From positions 248,001 through 312,000 of the forward strand of contig NZ_NOYI01000013.1 in the NCBI RefSeq assembly GCF_002258785.1: a stretch of 64,000 nt of DNA. Direction: 5' to 3'. Numbering within the stretch: the first letter of the stretch is position 1; every line of letters starts with the position of its first letter. A program made the position numbers and the translations under genes. Source of the DNA: Rhodococcus sp. 06-235-1A (GTDB lineage: Bacteria; Actinomycetota; Actinomycetes; Mycobacteriales; Mycobacteriaceae). Positions 47,765 to 56,932 of the stretch are shown piece after piece. The notes beneath the pieces were generated by a model, which was given only the letters and a program-made list of their open reading frames with translations, was not told the origin of the DNA and ran no database searches.

Positions 47765-49150
47765 GTGGCACCCAAGTCCAAAGTCGAAACCGTCGCCAAC
47801 CTCGCCAAGCGCAGAGGCCTCGTCTACCCGTGCGGCGAGATCTACGGCGGTACCAAGTCGGCCTGGGATTACGGCCCGCTGGGCGTCGAGCTCAAGGAGA
47901 ACATCAAGAAGCAGTGGTGGCGCAACATGATCACCAGCCGCGAGGACACCGTCGGGCTGGACTCCTCGGTGATCCTGCCGCGCCAGGTATGGGAGGCGTC
48001 GGGCCACGTCGAGACGTTCTCCGACCCGCTGGTGGAGTCGCTGCACACGCACAAGCGCTACCGCGCCGATCACCTCATCGAGGCCTACGAGGAAAAGCAC
48101 GGCCACCCGCCCGAGAACGGCCTGGCCGACATCCGCGATCCCGAGACCGGTGAGCCCGGCTCGTGGACCGAACCGCGTGCGTTCTCGGGCCTGCTCAAGA
48201 CCTTCCTCGGCCCGGTCGACAACGAAGAGGGCCTGCACTACCTGCGTCCCGAGACGGCGCAGGGCATCTTCGTCAACTTCGCCAACGTGCTGACCACCTC
48301 ACGTAAGAAGCCGCCGTTCGGCATCGGTCAGATCGGCAAGAGCTTCCGCAACGAGATCACTCCAGGAAACTTCATCTTCCGCACCCGCGAGTTCGAGCAG
48401 ATGGAGATGGAGTTCTTCGTCAAGCCCGGCGAGGACGACGAGTGGCATCAGTACTGGATCGATTACCGCATGAAGTGGTACACCGACCTCGGCATCGACC
48501 CGGAGAACCTGCGGCTGTACGAGCATGCGAAGGAGAAGCTCTCGCACTACTCCAAGCGGACCGTGGACATCGAGTACAAGTTCGGTTTCCAGGGCAGTGC
48601 GTGGGGTGAGCTCGAAGGCGTGGCGAATCGCACCGATTACGACCTCTCGGTGCACTCGAAGGCGTCGGGCCAGGACCTGAGCTACTACGAGCAGGCCACC
48701 GACACCCGCTACACCCCGTACGTCATCGAGCCGGCGGCAGGCTTGACGCGTTCGCTGATGGCGTTCCTCGTCGACGCGTACACCGAGGACGAGGCCCCGA
48801 ACGCCAAGGGCGGCGTCGACAAGCGGGTCGTGCTCAAGCTCGACCGCCGTCTGGCCCCCGTGAAGGTGGCGGTGCTTCCGCTCTCACGTAACGCCGAACT
48901 GACGCCCAAGGCGAAAGATCTTGCGCAGCAATTGCGTCAGTACTGGAACGTCGAATTCGACGACGCCGGGGCCATCGGTCGCCGTTACCGTCGTCAGGAC
49001 GAGATCGGTACGCCGTTCTGCATCACCGTCGACTTCGACACCCTCGACGATCATGCCGTCACCATCCGCGAACGCGACACGATGGCGCAGGAGCGGGTGG
49101 CTCTCGATCAGGTCGAGGGCTACATCGCCTCCCGTCTGATCGGCGCGTAA
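47765..49150 (+). CDS. glyS: glycyl-tRNA synthetase, single-chain dimeric type
   Basis: A 461-residue class II synthetase. It begins [25 protein letters not shown] and includes motif 2 ([25 protein letters not shown]) and motif 3 ([14 protein letters not shown]), then the anticodon-binding domain (VAVLPLSRN). This is the alpha-2 form and not the alpha2beta2 form. The GTG has GGAGAG about 8 bases upstream. No T-box was seen before it. Confidence 0.95.
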   Translation: MAPKSKVETVANLAKRRGLVYPCGEIYGGTKSAWDYGPLGVELKENIKKQWWRNMITSREDTVGLDSSVILPRQVWEASGHVETFSDPLVESLHTHKRYRADHLIEAYEEKHGHPPENGLADIRDPETGEPGSWTEPRAFSGLLKTFLGPVDNEEGLHYLRPETAQGIFVNFANVLTTSRKKPPFGIGQIGKSFRNEITPGNFIFRTREFEQMEMEFFVKPGEDDEWHQYWIDYRMKWYTDLGIDPENLRLYEHAKEKLSHYSKRTVDIEYKFGFQGSAWGELEGVANRTDYDLSVHSKASGQDLSYYEQATDTRYTPYVIEPAAGLTRSLMAFLVDAYTEDEAPNAKGGVDKRVVLKLDRRLAPVKVAVLPLSRNAELTPKAKDLAQQLRQYWNVEFDDAGAIGRRYRRQDEIGTPFCITVDFDTLDDHAVTIRERDTMAQERVALDQVEGYIASRLIGA

Positions 49151-49163
49151 GAGCGTCATCAAC

Positions 49164-49202
49164 CGACAGGGCCCGATCTCTTCGTGAGATCGGACCCTGT
49201 CG
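49164..49202. terminator. bidirectional hairpin terminator
   Basis: A 17-base stem (49164-49180 with 49186-49202) with one mismatch and a 5-base loop, placed between the convergent ends of glyS and the TPM-domain gene. It is one of the strongest hairpins in the window. Confidence 0.82.
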
Positions 49203-49218
49203 TACGTCTGTCGAGATA

Positions 49219-51192
49219 CTAGAAGCGTCCGCCGCCACCGCCGAAGCCGCCGCGGAGCACGCTGTTGATCAGGATGCCGCCGAGTACGGCACCGGCAACG
49301 TTGCCGCCGCTACTGCCGCCGAAGCCGCCGCCGCGTGGCCCGTGGCGATTCTCCCAGTTCTGTACATCGGACTGGGCGATCTGCGATGCGCGCGAGGCCA
49401 ATTGGCTGGCGGCATGTGCGTGCTTGAGGGCTTCCTCGGGGTTCTCCGGTTCGAGTTGGCGAGCCGCGCCGAGGTGGCGTTCCGCCTCGGACAGGCGCGT
49501 TCGTGCGTCGGCACCGACTCCGCCGCGGCGGGTCGAAATGTAGTCCGCAGCGGCAGTGATCTGAGCCTGAGCGGCCGCGATATCGCGATCCAGACGAGCG
49601 CGCAGCTGGTCCTCTGCGGCCTTCTCCGCCGACGCCTCGTCGACGATCTTCTCGAGCTCGGAATCTGCTGCCGCAAGAGCGGTGTAACTGCCGAGCGGAT
49701 CCGAGGACTGCGCCGTCTCCGCGTTCTTCAACGCCGACTGCGCAGCAGTCATGGCCGCCTGCAATTCGGCCCCGCCGTGTTCGGCCAGTCCGCGAGCCTG
49801 CTCGATGTCGCGTCGGACGTCGGCGATGGCGTCGGGCAGGGTGGCGATGGCGTGCCCGATGTCGTCACGGGCGTGGTCGACACCATCGAGCAGTGCCGTC
49901 GCCTGATCGACCGCTCGCTCGGCCGTGCGAATCGCGGTGACCGCCGGACCCTGTTTGCCGGGTGGGAGCGCCGCCGCCTTGCGTCCGGCCTCGATGTTCT
50001 CCTCTGCCAGTGCCATCCGGTCCTTGGCCATCGTGACGTTGTCGGCTATGGATTTCAGTGCGGTCTCGGAGAATTCCGAATGCAGCTGAGCGAGTACGGT
50101 TTCGGACTGCGGAATGCGCACCGTCAAGCCGACGACCGCCTGGGTCAGCTCATCGAGGTGCGGGCCGGCATTCATGACGAGGTCGCGGAAGCCGTCGAAT
50201 TCCTCCACCCGAGAATCGAGTTCACGATCGGCCTGACCGCACGAGGAGATGATCTCGACGAGCATCGCGCGACGCTGATCCGGGGTTTCGGGAATTGCGT
50301 CGTCGAGGCGTTGCCGAATCTCGAATGCGGACGCCAGGGCCTTCTTGGCGTTGTCGTAGGCGGTGATGAACGGCGCAGCCGCCGAGTCGCCGAATTCGCC
50401 TCGCGCGAGCGTCAATTCCTCTTCGCTGGCGCGCACTGCGTTGTCGGTTTCGATCAGAATTTCCTTGGCCCGGGTGTCGAGAACGTCGATCGGGAAGGCG
50501 GCGAGCGCGGCCGGGTCGCTCGGGTCGATCTTCGCCACGGCGTCTACTTCGGCAGCGACGCGGGCCTTCTTGCGACGCGACGAGTAGACGACGGCTCCAC
50601 CGCCCGCCACGGCCAGTACGCCGACGCCGATCAGCAGTGGCGCGGACGATCCGCCACTGCCGCTCGCGGCATAGGCTTCACCGAGTGCACCGGCGGCCGC
50701 GATCGCGGCACCGGACCAATCCTCTTCTCCCAGTGCGGGTTCGAGGTCGTTGACCCGAATGTCGTCCTGTTCGGACGAGGTGATCTGCGACAGTCCGGTG
50801 TTCACGGCGAGGTAGTACGAACGGTCGACGGTCGCCACTGCGAGCAGAACGTCACGCTGACCGAGGTCGCTACGGTCGTACGTCTGTTCGGCCCAGTTCA
50901 CCGCCGACATGTTGTCGAAATCCGCAACGTAAGTGACCCATAGGCGAAGTTGGCTGCTGCCGTAGAGGTCGTCGATGGAGGTCTGTACCTCGGCGAGCGA
51001 ATCCGGGTCGAGTGCCTGGACGTTGTCGGTGATCTGCGTGGCGAGCCGCGAGGGAGCCTCGGCGGATGCAACTCCCGGCGCGAGCAGAACCGCGGCGAAC
51101 AGGGTCAGAGCACCCATAGCGGCGAGACGACGAAATCGATGAACCGACCTACGGACTGCGGCGCTGGAGTGACGCCGGTGCTGGACTGCCAT
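49219..51192 (-). CDS. TPM-domain membrane protein with long coiled coil (Rv2345-like)
   Basis: A 657-residue exported protein: signal peptide ending near residue 44, an extracytoplasmic TPM domain (QITDNVQALDPDSLAEVQTS), one membrane helix at about 185-203, and then some 400 residues of charged, alanine-rich helix likely to form coiled coil. The C-terminus is glycine-rich (LRGGFGGGGGRF). TPM domains occur in photosystem repair and envelope proteins; the role in actinobacteria is unknown. It matches Rv2345 in position and length. A hairpin terminator follows. Confidence 0.85.
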   Translation of the reverse strand: MAVQHRRHSSAAVRRSVHRFRRLAAMGALTLFAAVLLAPGVASAEAPSRLATQITDNVQALDPDSLAEVQTSIDDLYGSSQLRLWVTYVADFDNMSAVNWAEQTYDRSDLGQRDVLLAVATVDRSYYLAVNTGLSQITSSEQDDIRVNDLEPALGEEDWSGAAIAAAGALGEAYAASGSGGSSAPLLIGVGVLAVAGGGAVVYSSRRKKARVAAEVDAVAKIDPSDPAALAAFPIDVLDTRAKEILIETDNAVRASEEELTLARGEFGDSAAAPFITAYDNAKKALASAFEIRQRLDDAIPETPDQRRAMLVEIISSCGQADRELDSRVEEFDGFRDLVMNAGPHLDELTQAVVGLTVRIPQSETVLAQLHSEFSETALKSIADNVTMAKDRMALAEENIEAGRKAAALPPGKQGPAVTAIRTAERAVDQATALLDGVDHARDDIGHAIATLPDAIADVRRDIEQARGLAEHGGAELQAAMTAAQSALKNAETAQSSDPLGSYTALAAADSELEKIVDEASAEKAAEDQLRARLDRDIAAAQAQITAAADYISTRRGGVGADARTRLSEAERHLGAARQLEPENPEEALKHAHAASQLASRASQIAQSDVQNWENRHGPRGGGFGGSSGGNVAGAVLGGILINSVLRGGFGGGGGRF

Positions 51193-51320
51193 GCGATGAA
51201 ATCTACCGGCTGCGTGGTACTGAGATCGAGCAGGTCGATCCGGATGCATGACAGTTGTCACCTCGCAATCGTGACGCTCGGACGAGGTGGGCGCTGCTCG
51301 ATCGCAGCAGAGTGATTCCC

Positions 51321-52265
51321 ATGACCACAACGAAGGCAGTCGAACTGCGAAACGTCACCAAGACCTATGGCTCGGTCCGGGCGGTCGACGGGCTCAGCCT
51401 GTCCATCGAGCCGGGCGAGGTCGTCGCATTTCTCGGACCGAACGGAGCGGGAAAGACGACCACCATCGACATGATGCTCGGCCTGGCAGCACCGACAACC
51501 GGGTCGGTCTCCGTGTTCGGCGGAACTCCTGCCGACGCCATCGCCCAGGGCCGCATCTCCGCCGTCATGCAGACCGGCGGTCTGCTTCGTGATCTGACCG
51601 TTCGCGAAACCGTCGAGCTGACCTCGGCACTGTTCGCCCACACTCGTTCGGTCAAGGAGGTGCTGACCCGGGCCGGTATCGCCGACATCGGAGACCGTCG
51701 AGTGGCGAAATGCTCCGGCGGTCAGCAACAACGGCTTCGGTTCGCGCTCGCACTGCTGCCCGATCCGGACCTGCTGGTGCTGGACGAGCCGACCACCGGC
51801 ATGGACGTCGAGGGTCGTCGTGATTTCTGGAACGCCATTCGTCAGGACGCCAGTACCGGGCGCACGGTGCTCTTCGCAACGCACTACCTCGACGAGGCCG
51901 ACGCCTACGCGGACCGCATCGTGCTGGTGCGGCACGGCAAGATCGTTGCCGACGGTAGCGCCGCCGAGGTGAAGAACCTGGCTGCAGGACGCACCGTCAC
52001 CGCGACGCTGCCCGGCGTCGATCAGTCGATGTTGCTTGCGTTGCCCGGCGTGGATCGCGTCGAAACGCGAGGCGATCGGGTGATCGTGCACGGACGTGAC
52101 TCCGACGCCGTGGCTCGCTATCTGCTCAACGATGCGCATGCGACGGATCTCGAGATCGTCTCGCGCAACCTCGAAGACGCATTCCTCGCCCTGACCACCG
52201 ATTCCGAGAACGACCCAGCCGAAAACGACTCAGCCGAAAACGACCTCGCCGGGAGCATCCGATGA
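51321..52265 (+). CDS. ABC-2 type exporter ATP-binding protein
   Basis: A 314-residue ATPase. Walker A GPNGAGKTTT, signature CSGGQQQRLRFALAL (an unusual start, KCSGG in place of LSGG), Walker B LLVLDEPTTGMD and switch histidine in FATHYLDEAD. The C-terminal region is a drug-exporter type tail with a repeat of DPAENDSAENDLAG. It overlaps the permease start by ATGA and is followed by a sensor kinase and regulator, the layout of drug or lipid exporters with their own two-component control. Confidence 0.9.
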   Translation: MTTTKAVELRNVTKTYGSVRAVDGLSLSIEPGEVVAFLGPNGAGKTTTIDMMLGLAAPTTGSVSVFGGTPADAIAQGRISAVMQTGGLLRDLTVRETVELTSALFAHTRSVKEVLTRAGIADIGDRRVAKCSGGQQQRLRFALALLPDPDLLVLDEPTTGMDVEGRRDFWNAIRQDASTGRTVLFATHYLDEADAYADRIVLVRHGKIVADGSAAEVKNLAAGRTVTATLPGVDQSMLLALPGVDRVETRGDRVIVHGRDSDAVARYLLNDAHATDLEIVSRNLEDAFLALTTDSENDPAENDSAENDLAGSIR

Positions 52266-53065
52266 CCACGACCACGCCGTCCACGACCACCCGCACGTCT
52301 GCCAGAGCCGTTGCCTGGGGCGGATTTTCGCCCACCTTCCTCGGACTCGAAATTCGGCGACTGTTTCGGAACAAGCGAACTCTGATCTTCACGTTGGTGA
52401 TGCCGCCCGTGTTCTTCGTCATCTTCGGTACTCAGTCGGACTACAGGACCGATTACCCGTTCGCGCACGGGAACGTCACCGGCTACATCGCCATCAGCAT
52501 GGCCGTCTACGGCGCGATGCTCGCCACCACCAGTGGGGGAACGATGGTCTCGGTCGAGCGGGCCCAAGGGTGGAGCCGGCAGCTGCGATTGACCCCACTC
52601 AAGCCGGTCGCGTACATCGTCACCAAGGTCCTCGTGGCCATGACGATGGGTGCAGCCGCCATCGTCGTGGTGTTCGTCGTCGCGAAATTCTTCGGAGCCG
52701 ACATGCCGATCTGGGTGTGGCTCGCGTGCGGAGTGATCGCGTGGCTCGGGTCCGCGGTATTCGCCGCGTTCGGCCTCTTCATGGGGTATCTGCTGCCGTC
52801 GGAGAACGTGATGCAGATCCTCGGACCGGTGCTGGCCTTCCTCGCCCTGGCAGGCGGACTGTTCGTTCCCCTCGGTGACAGCGGTTGGTTCCCGATGCTT
52901 GCCAAGTTCACCCCGCTCTACGGCCTGGCCACGGTGGCAAGAGCGCCGTTCACGTCCGCTGACGCGGGCACTCTGGTGATCGCCGTGGTGAACCTGGTGG
53001 TGTGGGCCACCGTGTTCGTCGTCGGCGCGTCGCTGCTGTTCCGCAAAGACACCAAGCGTGCCTGA
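52262..53065 (+). CDS. ABC-2 type exporter permease
   Basis: A 267-residue membrane protein with six predicted helices in the ABC-2 arrangement (TLIFTLVMPPVFFVIFG at the first helix; ILGPVLAFLALAGGLFVPLG near the fifth). It partners the preceding ATPase. The start overlaps the ATPase stop, and the end overlaps the kinase start by 8 bases. The exported compound is unknown; lipids, peptides and antibiotics are all usual for the family. Confidence 0.9.
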   Translation: MTTTTPSTTTRTSARAVAWGGFSPTFLGLEIRRLFRNKRTLIFTLVMPPVFFVIFGTQSDYRTDYPFAHGNVTGYIAISMAVYGAMLATTSGGTMVSVERAQGWSRQLRLTPLKPVAYIVTKVLVAMTMGAAAIVVVFVVAKFFGADMPIWVWLACGVIAWLGSAVFAAFGLFMGYLLPSENVMQILGPVLAFLALAGGLFVPLGDSGWFPMLAKFTPLYGLATVARAPFTSADAGTLVIAVVNLVVWATVFVVGASLLFRKDTKRA

Positions 53066-54227
53066 CGCCGAAACCGCTGATCGTGTCGCCCACGGGGATA
53101 CCGTGGGCGACATGACCACGTTCACCGCCGACCTGCCGGAGGGGCGGGTGTGGCGATACGGCTGGATGTTCGGAGCCATCTGGCTGATCTACCTGATCTA
53201 CCCGTTGAACGAGATCCTCGCTCTGCCGTCGATCGCGGCACGGGCCTCCGGGATCGTTGCGATCGTCGCTTTCGGTGTGGTGTTCACGACCACGTTCTGG
53301 CGGTTCCGCAACGGCCATCGCAGAGGACGTCCGCTACCCACGTCGCAGGCATGGATCGCGCTCGGGGCGATGGTCGCCCTGACCGTCGCGCTCAGTGCCC
53401 TGGTCGGAACCACAGGTTTCGGCGCGACCGTCTACATCGCCGTCCTGGCGATGATGACCCTGCCCGTCCGGCAGGCGTGGACGTTGGTCGCGGTGATGGT
53501 GGTGATCGTCGAACTGACACCGCGCGCCGTCTCGTCCTGGGAGCCCGACAATTTCTTCGCGTTCCAGCTGTTGATCAGCTCGGCTGCTGCGTGGGGCATC
53601 ACCCAGGTGTTCCAACGCAATCACGAATTGGCCGTTGCCAGGCAACAACTGGCCGATCTGGCCATCGTCGCCGAACGCGAGCGTATGAGTCGCGACGTGC
53701 ACGACATTCTCGGCCACTCCCTGACCGTCATCACCGTCAAGAGCGAGCTGGCAGGCAGGCTCATCGAGATCGATCCCGCCCGTGCGGCCGTGGAGATCGC
53801 CGAACTGGAAACGCTTGCCCGGCAAGCGCTTGCGGACGTTCGTAGCACCGTCGGCGGCATGCGCCAGATCGATGTCGGCGCTGAATTGGCCAGTGCGAAA
53901 ACGGCTCTGACGGCGGCGGGGATCGAGGCCGACCTTCCCGGTGACGCCGATGTCGTACCACTGCGACACCGAGAACTCTTCGGATGGGTACTTCGGGAAG
54001 CGGTGACCAACGTGGTTCGACACTCGAGCGCGCGGCACTGCCGGGTGACGCTGACGGCGTCGAGCATCTCGATCGTCGACGACGGAGTCGGACCTGCCGA
54101 GGATGGCAGCGACAACGGTGGAAACGGTCTCCGAGGTCTCGGTGAACGAGTGCGCGCCGCGGGTGGTTCACTGACGATCGCCCGGGTGTCGACCGGTGGA
54201 TTCAGGGTGGAGGTACACGGTGAATAG
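53058..54227 (+). CDS. sensor histidine kinase (DesK/NarL-type)
   Basis: A 389-residue kinase with about five membrane helices in residues 35-180 and no large outside sensor domain. The HisKA_3 phospho-histidine is His215 (SRDVHDILGHS), followed by an ATPase domain with VLREAVTNVVRHS and NGLRGLGERV. Few extracellular loops suggest it senses membrane state or the exporter itself, as DesK-like kinases do. The GTG at 53058 overlaps the permease; an ATG at 53112 is an alternative start. Confidence 0.9.
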   Translation: MPDAETADRVAHGDTVGDMTTFTADLPEGRVWRYGWMFGAIWLIYLIYPLNEILALPSIAARASGIVAIVAFGVVFTTTFWRFRNGHRRGRPLPTSQAWIALGAMVALTVALSALVGTTGFGATVYIAVLAMMTLPVRQAWTLVAVMVVIVELTPRAVSSWEPDNFFAFQLLISSAAAWGITQVFQRNHELAVARQQLADLAIVAERERMSRDVHDILGHSLTVITVKSELAGRLIEIDPARAAVEIAELETLARQALADVRSTVGGMRQIDVGAELASAKTALTAAGIEADLPGDADVVPLRHRELFGWVLREAVTNVVRHSSARHCRVTLTASSISIVDDGVGPAEDGSDNGGNGLRGLGERVRAAGGSLTIARVSTGGFRVEVHGE

Positions 54228-54233
54228 AGCGCA

Positions 54234-54842
54234 ATGACCATCACACTGTTGCTGGCCGACGATCAGGCGCTGGTGCGGGGCGCGCTCGCAGCACTGCTGG
54301 GGCTCGAACACGATCTGGACGTGGTCGCCGAGGTGGGACGCGGGGACGAAGTGGTCGCTGCCGTGCTCGAACATCGACCCGATGTCGTTCTGCTCGACGT
54401 GGAGATGCCGGGCAAGAACGGGATCGACGTCGCCGCCGAACTGGCCCTGGTGGCGCCGGAGTCGAGGGTGTTGATCGTCACCACGTTCGGCCGCCCCGGA
54501 TACTTACGCCGCGCGATCGACGCGGGTGCATCGGGTTTCGTGGTCAAGGACACTCCCGCGAAGCAGCTGGCCGACGCCGTCAGGCGAGTGCACATGGGGC
54601 TTCGAGTGGTCGATCCGACGCTGGCGACCGAAACCCTGACCGACGGCGTCTCGCCTCTGACGGCCCGTGAGCAGGAAGTTCTTCGCGCAGCCGCGCAGGG
54701 TGGAACGGCCGGCTCCATCGCCGCCACGGTGCACCTGTCGGAGGGGACGGTGCGCAATCACCTGTCGTCGGCGATCGGGAAGACCGGTACCAGCACCCGT
54801 GCCGAAGCGGTCCGCGTGGCCGAGGATCGTGGGTGGTTGTAG
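54234..54842 (+). CDS. NarL/LuxR-type response regulator
   Basis: A 202-residue regulator with a receiver domain (acidic pocket DD at residues 9-10, phospho-acceptor Asp55 in VVLLDVEMPG, Thr in IVTTFG) and a C-terminal LuxR-type helix-turn-helix (LTAREQEVLRAAAQG). It starts 6 bases after the kinase stop. It most likely controls the ABC exporter operon upstream of it. Confidence 0.92.
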   Translation: MTITLLLADDQALVRGALAALLGLEHDLDVVAEVGRGDEVVAAVLEHRPDVVLLDVEMPGKNGIDVAAELALVAPESRVLIVTTFGRPGYLRRAIDAGASGFVVKDTPAKQLADAVRRVHMGLRVVDPTLATETLTDGVSPLTAREQEVLRAAAQGGTAGSIAATVHLSEGTVRNHLSSAIGKTGTSTRAEAVRVAEDRGWL

Positions 54843-54897
54843 AGCCATGAGGCGCGCCGTGCCCGCCGAAGATGCGCGGGCCTGGCAAACTCGAGGA

Positions 54898-55614
54898 GTG
54901 AATTCAACTCTCGACCGAGATTCGTACGGCGATCCGTACGACGATCGGTATGCCTCGGACCCCGGTCCCGAGCGCCTGGGCTTCTTCGGAACGCTGGGAC
55001 GCTGGACCGGTCGGCTGGTCGCGGGAGTGGTCCTGATGTCGGTGGTGCTGGTCGCCGGAACGGCGGTTCGCGTGTGGCAGGTTGCCCGCATCGACGACTA
55101 TTCCAAGGCGGACGCCATTGTCGTACTCGGCGCAGCGCAGTACAGCGGTACACCCTCGACCGTGTTCGAGGCCCGATTGGCGCAGGCCGCATCTCTGTAC
55201 GAGCAGGGCATCGCTCCCGAGATCGTCACGGTGGGCGGCAAGCAGGAAGGCGACCTGTTCACCGAGGCCGCGTCGGGTCGCAATTATCTGATCGAGCAGG
55301 GTGTGCCCGCCGATGCCATCGTGGCCGTCGAGACCGGCTCGGACACGCTCGAAAGCATCGAGGCCGTGAGCAACACACTCCGCGACGAGGGTAAGTCGTC
55401 GGTGGTGCTGGTCAGTGATCCCTGGCATTCACTGCGTACTCGCACCATGGCGCGCGACGCCGGACTCGACGCGTGGACCTCGCCGACGCGGACCGGCCCG
55501 GCCGTCTACACCAGGGAATCCCAGGCACACGGAATCGCCAGGGAGACGGGCGCGCTCCTGTGGTACCAGCTGACTCACTTCACCGCAGACTTCTCCTACA
55601 CGGCAGGCCAGTGA
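54898..55614 (+). CDS. ElyC/SanA/YdcF-family (DUF218) membrane protein
   Basis: A 238-residue protein: hydrophilic N-terminus of about 35 residues, one membrane helix ([18 protein letters not shown]) and an extracytoplasmic DUF218 domain starting [18 protein letters not shown], with [18 protein letters not shown] C-terminal features. ElyC and SanA are linked to envelope and peptidoglycan precursor metabolism. The GTG at 54898 follows GAGG closely; an in-frame ATG at 54847 would add 17 residues. dgt starts 2 bases after its stop. Confidence 0.85.
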   Translation: MNSTLDRDSYGDPYDDRYASDPGPERLGFFGTLGRWTGRLVAGVVLMSVVLVAGTAVRVWQVARIDDYSKADAIVVLGAAQYSGTPSTVFEARLAQAASLYEQGIAPEIVTVGGKQEGDLFTEAASGRNYLIEQGVPADAIVAVETGSDTLESIEAVSNTLRDEGKSSVVLVSDPWHSLRTRTMARDAGLDAWTSPTRTGPAVYTRESQAHGIARETGALLWYQLTHFTADFSYTAGQ

Positions 55615-55615
55615 C

Positions 55616-56890
55616 ATGACCGGCACCTACTCGGCGCACGACGTCGAACGATTCGTCACCGAACCCCCGAAGACCGCCGGCCTGAAACCGGGAACCGACA
55701 ACGCCTCGCATCGAAGCGCCTTCGCCCGTGACCGGGCACGGGTGCTGCACTGCGCTGCACTTCGCAGGCTTGCCGACAAAACTCAGGTGACCGGTCCGCG
55801 GGACGGAGACACTCCGCGCACTCGGCTGACACACTCACTCGAAGTCGCGCAGATCGGCCGTAGCATCGCCGAAGGTCTCGGCAGTGACCCCGACCTGGTG
55901 GACCTCGCGGGGCTGGCGCACGACATCGGCCATCCGCCGTACGGCCACAACGGCGAACGGGCTCTCGACGAAGTGGCGCAGGACTGTGGCGGGTTCGAGG
56001 GCAACGCCCAGAATCTGCGCATCCTCACCGGGCTCGAGCCGAAGATTCTCGACGCCGACGGTCGTAGCGCCGGGTTGAACCTGACCCGGGCGTCGCTGGA
56101 CGCCGCCACCAAGTATCCCTGGATCCGGCCGGCTCCGGGCGCGAAATTCGGTGCCTACGACGACGACTCGGCCGTTCTGGGATGGGTTCGTGACGGTGCG
56201 CCGGACAAGCACAAGTGCCTCGAAGCGCAGAGCATGGATTGGTCCGACGACGTCGCGTACTCGGTACACGACGTCGAGGACGGCGTCATCGATGCCCGAA
56301 TCGACCTTCGCGCGCTGTCCGATCCGATCGAGCAACGAGCCCTAGCCGAACTCGGCGTGTCGGAATTCCGCGGACTCGACGTCGACGAGTTGATCGAAGC
56401 CGCGAACCGCTTGTCGAGGATGCCCGTCGTGGTCGCCGTCGGACGATACGACGGCACCCTCGCGGCGTCCGTTGCGCTCAAGCACATGACGAGTGAACTG
56501 GTCGGGCGCTTCGCGACCGCCGCCATCGAGGGCACCCACGAGAAGTACGGCACAGCGCCGCTGAGCCGATACGACGCAGACCTCGTGGTGCCGTCGATCG
56601 TCGGATCCGAAGTTGCGCTGCTCAAGACCATGGCGCTGCGGTACGTGATGTCCGATGCAGGCCACAAGATCCGTCAGGAGCGTCAGCGCGACCGAATCCA
56701 CCGCGTCGCCGAGTGGTTGTTGCGCTCGGCTCCGGGTGAACTGGACCCCATTCTGGTGCCGGCCTGGCAGCGCGCCGACAGTGATGCGGAACGTACCCGA
56801 GTGGTGGTCGACCAGATCGCGTCGTACACCGAAAGTCGACTCGAACTGATCGACAAGCGATCACTCGGAGCTCAGGCCAGCTGGGGTTGA
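55616..56890 (+). CDS. dgt: deoxyguanosinetriphosphate triphosphohydrolase-like protein
   Basis: A 424-residue HD-domain dNTPase that cleaves dNTPs to nucleoside and triphosphate. The metal residues are His73 (TRLTHSLEV) and His102-Asp103 ([14 protein letters not shown]), with a later aspartate in [12 protein letters not shown]. It is linked with dnaG downstream, as in M. tuberculosis (Rv2344c-Rv2343c), which fits a role in dNTP balance during replication. Confidence 0.92.
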   Translation: MTGTYSAHDVERFVTEPPKTAGLKPGTDNASHRSAFARDRARVLHCAALRRLADKTQVTGPRDGDTPRTRLTHSLEVAQIGRSIAEGLGSDPDLVDLAGLAHDIGHPPYGHNGERALDEVAQDCGGFEGNAQNLRILTGLEPKILDADGRSAGLNLTRASLDAATKYPWIRPAPGAKFGAYDDDSAVLGWVRDGAPDKHKCLEAQSMDWSDDVAYSVHDVEDGVIDARIDLRALSDPIEQRALAELGVSEFRGLDVDELIEAANRLSRMPVVVAVGRYDGTLAASVALKHMTSELVGRFATAAIEGTHEKYGTAPLSRYDADLVVPSIVGSEVALLKTMALRYVMSDAGHKIRQERQRDRIHRVAEWLLRSAPGELDPILVPAWQRADSDAERTRVVVDQIASYTESRLELIDKRSLGAQASWG

Positions 56891-56920
56891 TCGGCGGGTG
56901 TCGGGTGTCTGGTTCGACGC

Positions 56921-56926
56921 TAGACT
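56921..56926 (+). promoter_or_regulatory. -10 box of a leaderless dnaG promoter
   Basis: TAGACT ends 6 bases before the dnaG GTG at 56933. The spacing and lack of a ribosome-binding site point to a leaderless transcript, so dnaG is probably transcribed on its own and not only from dgt. Confidence 0.5.
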
Positions 56927-56932
56927 TCACAC

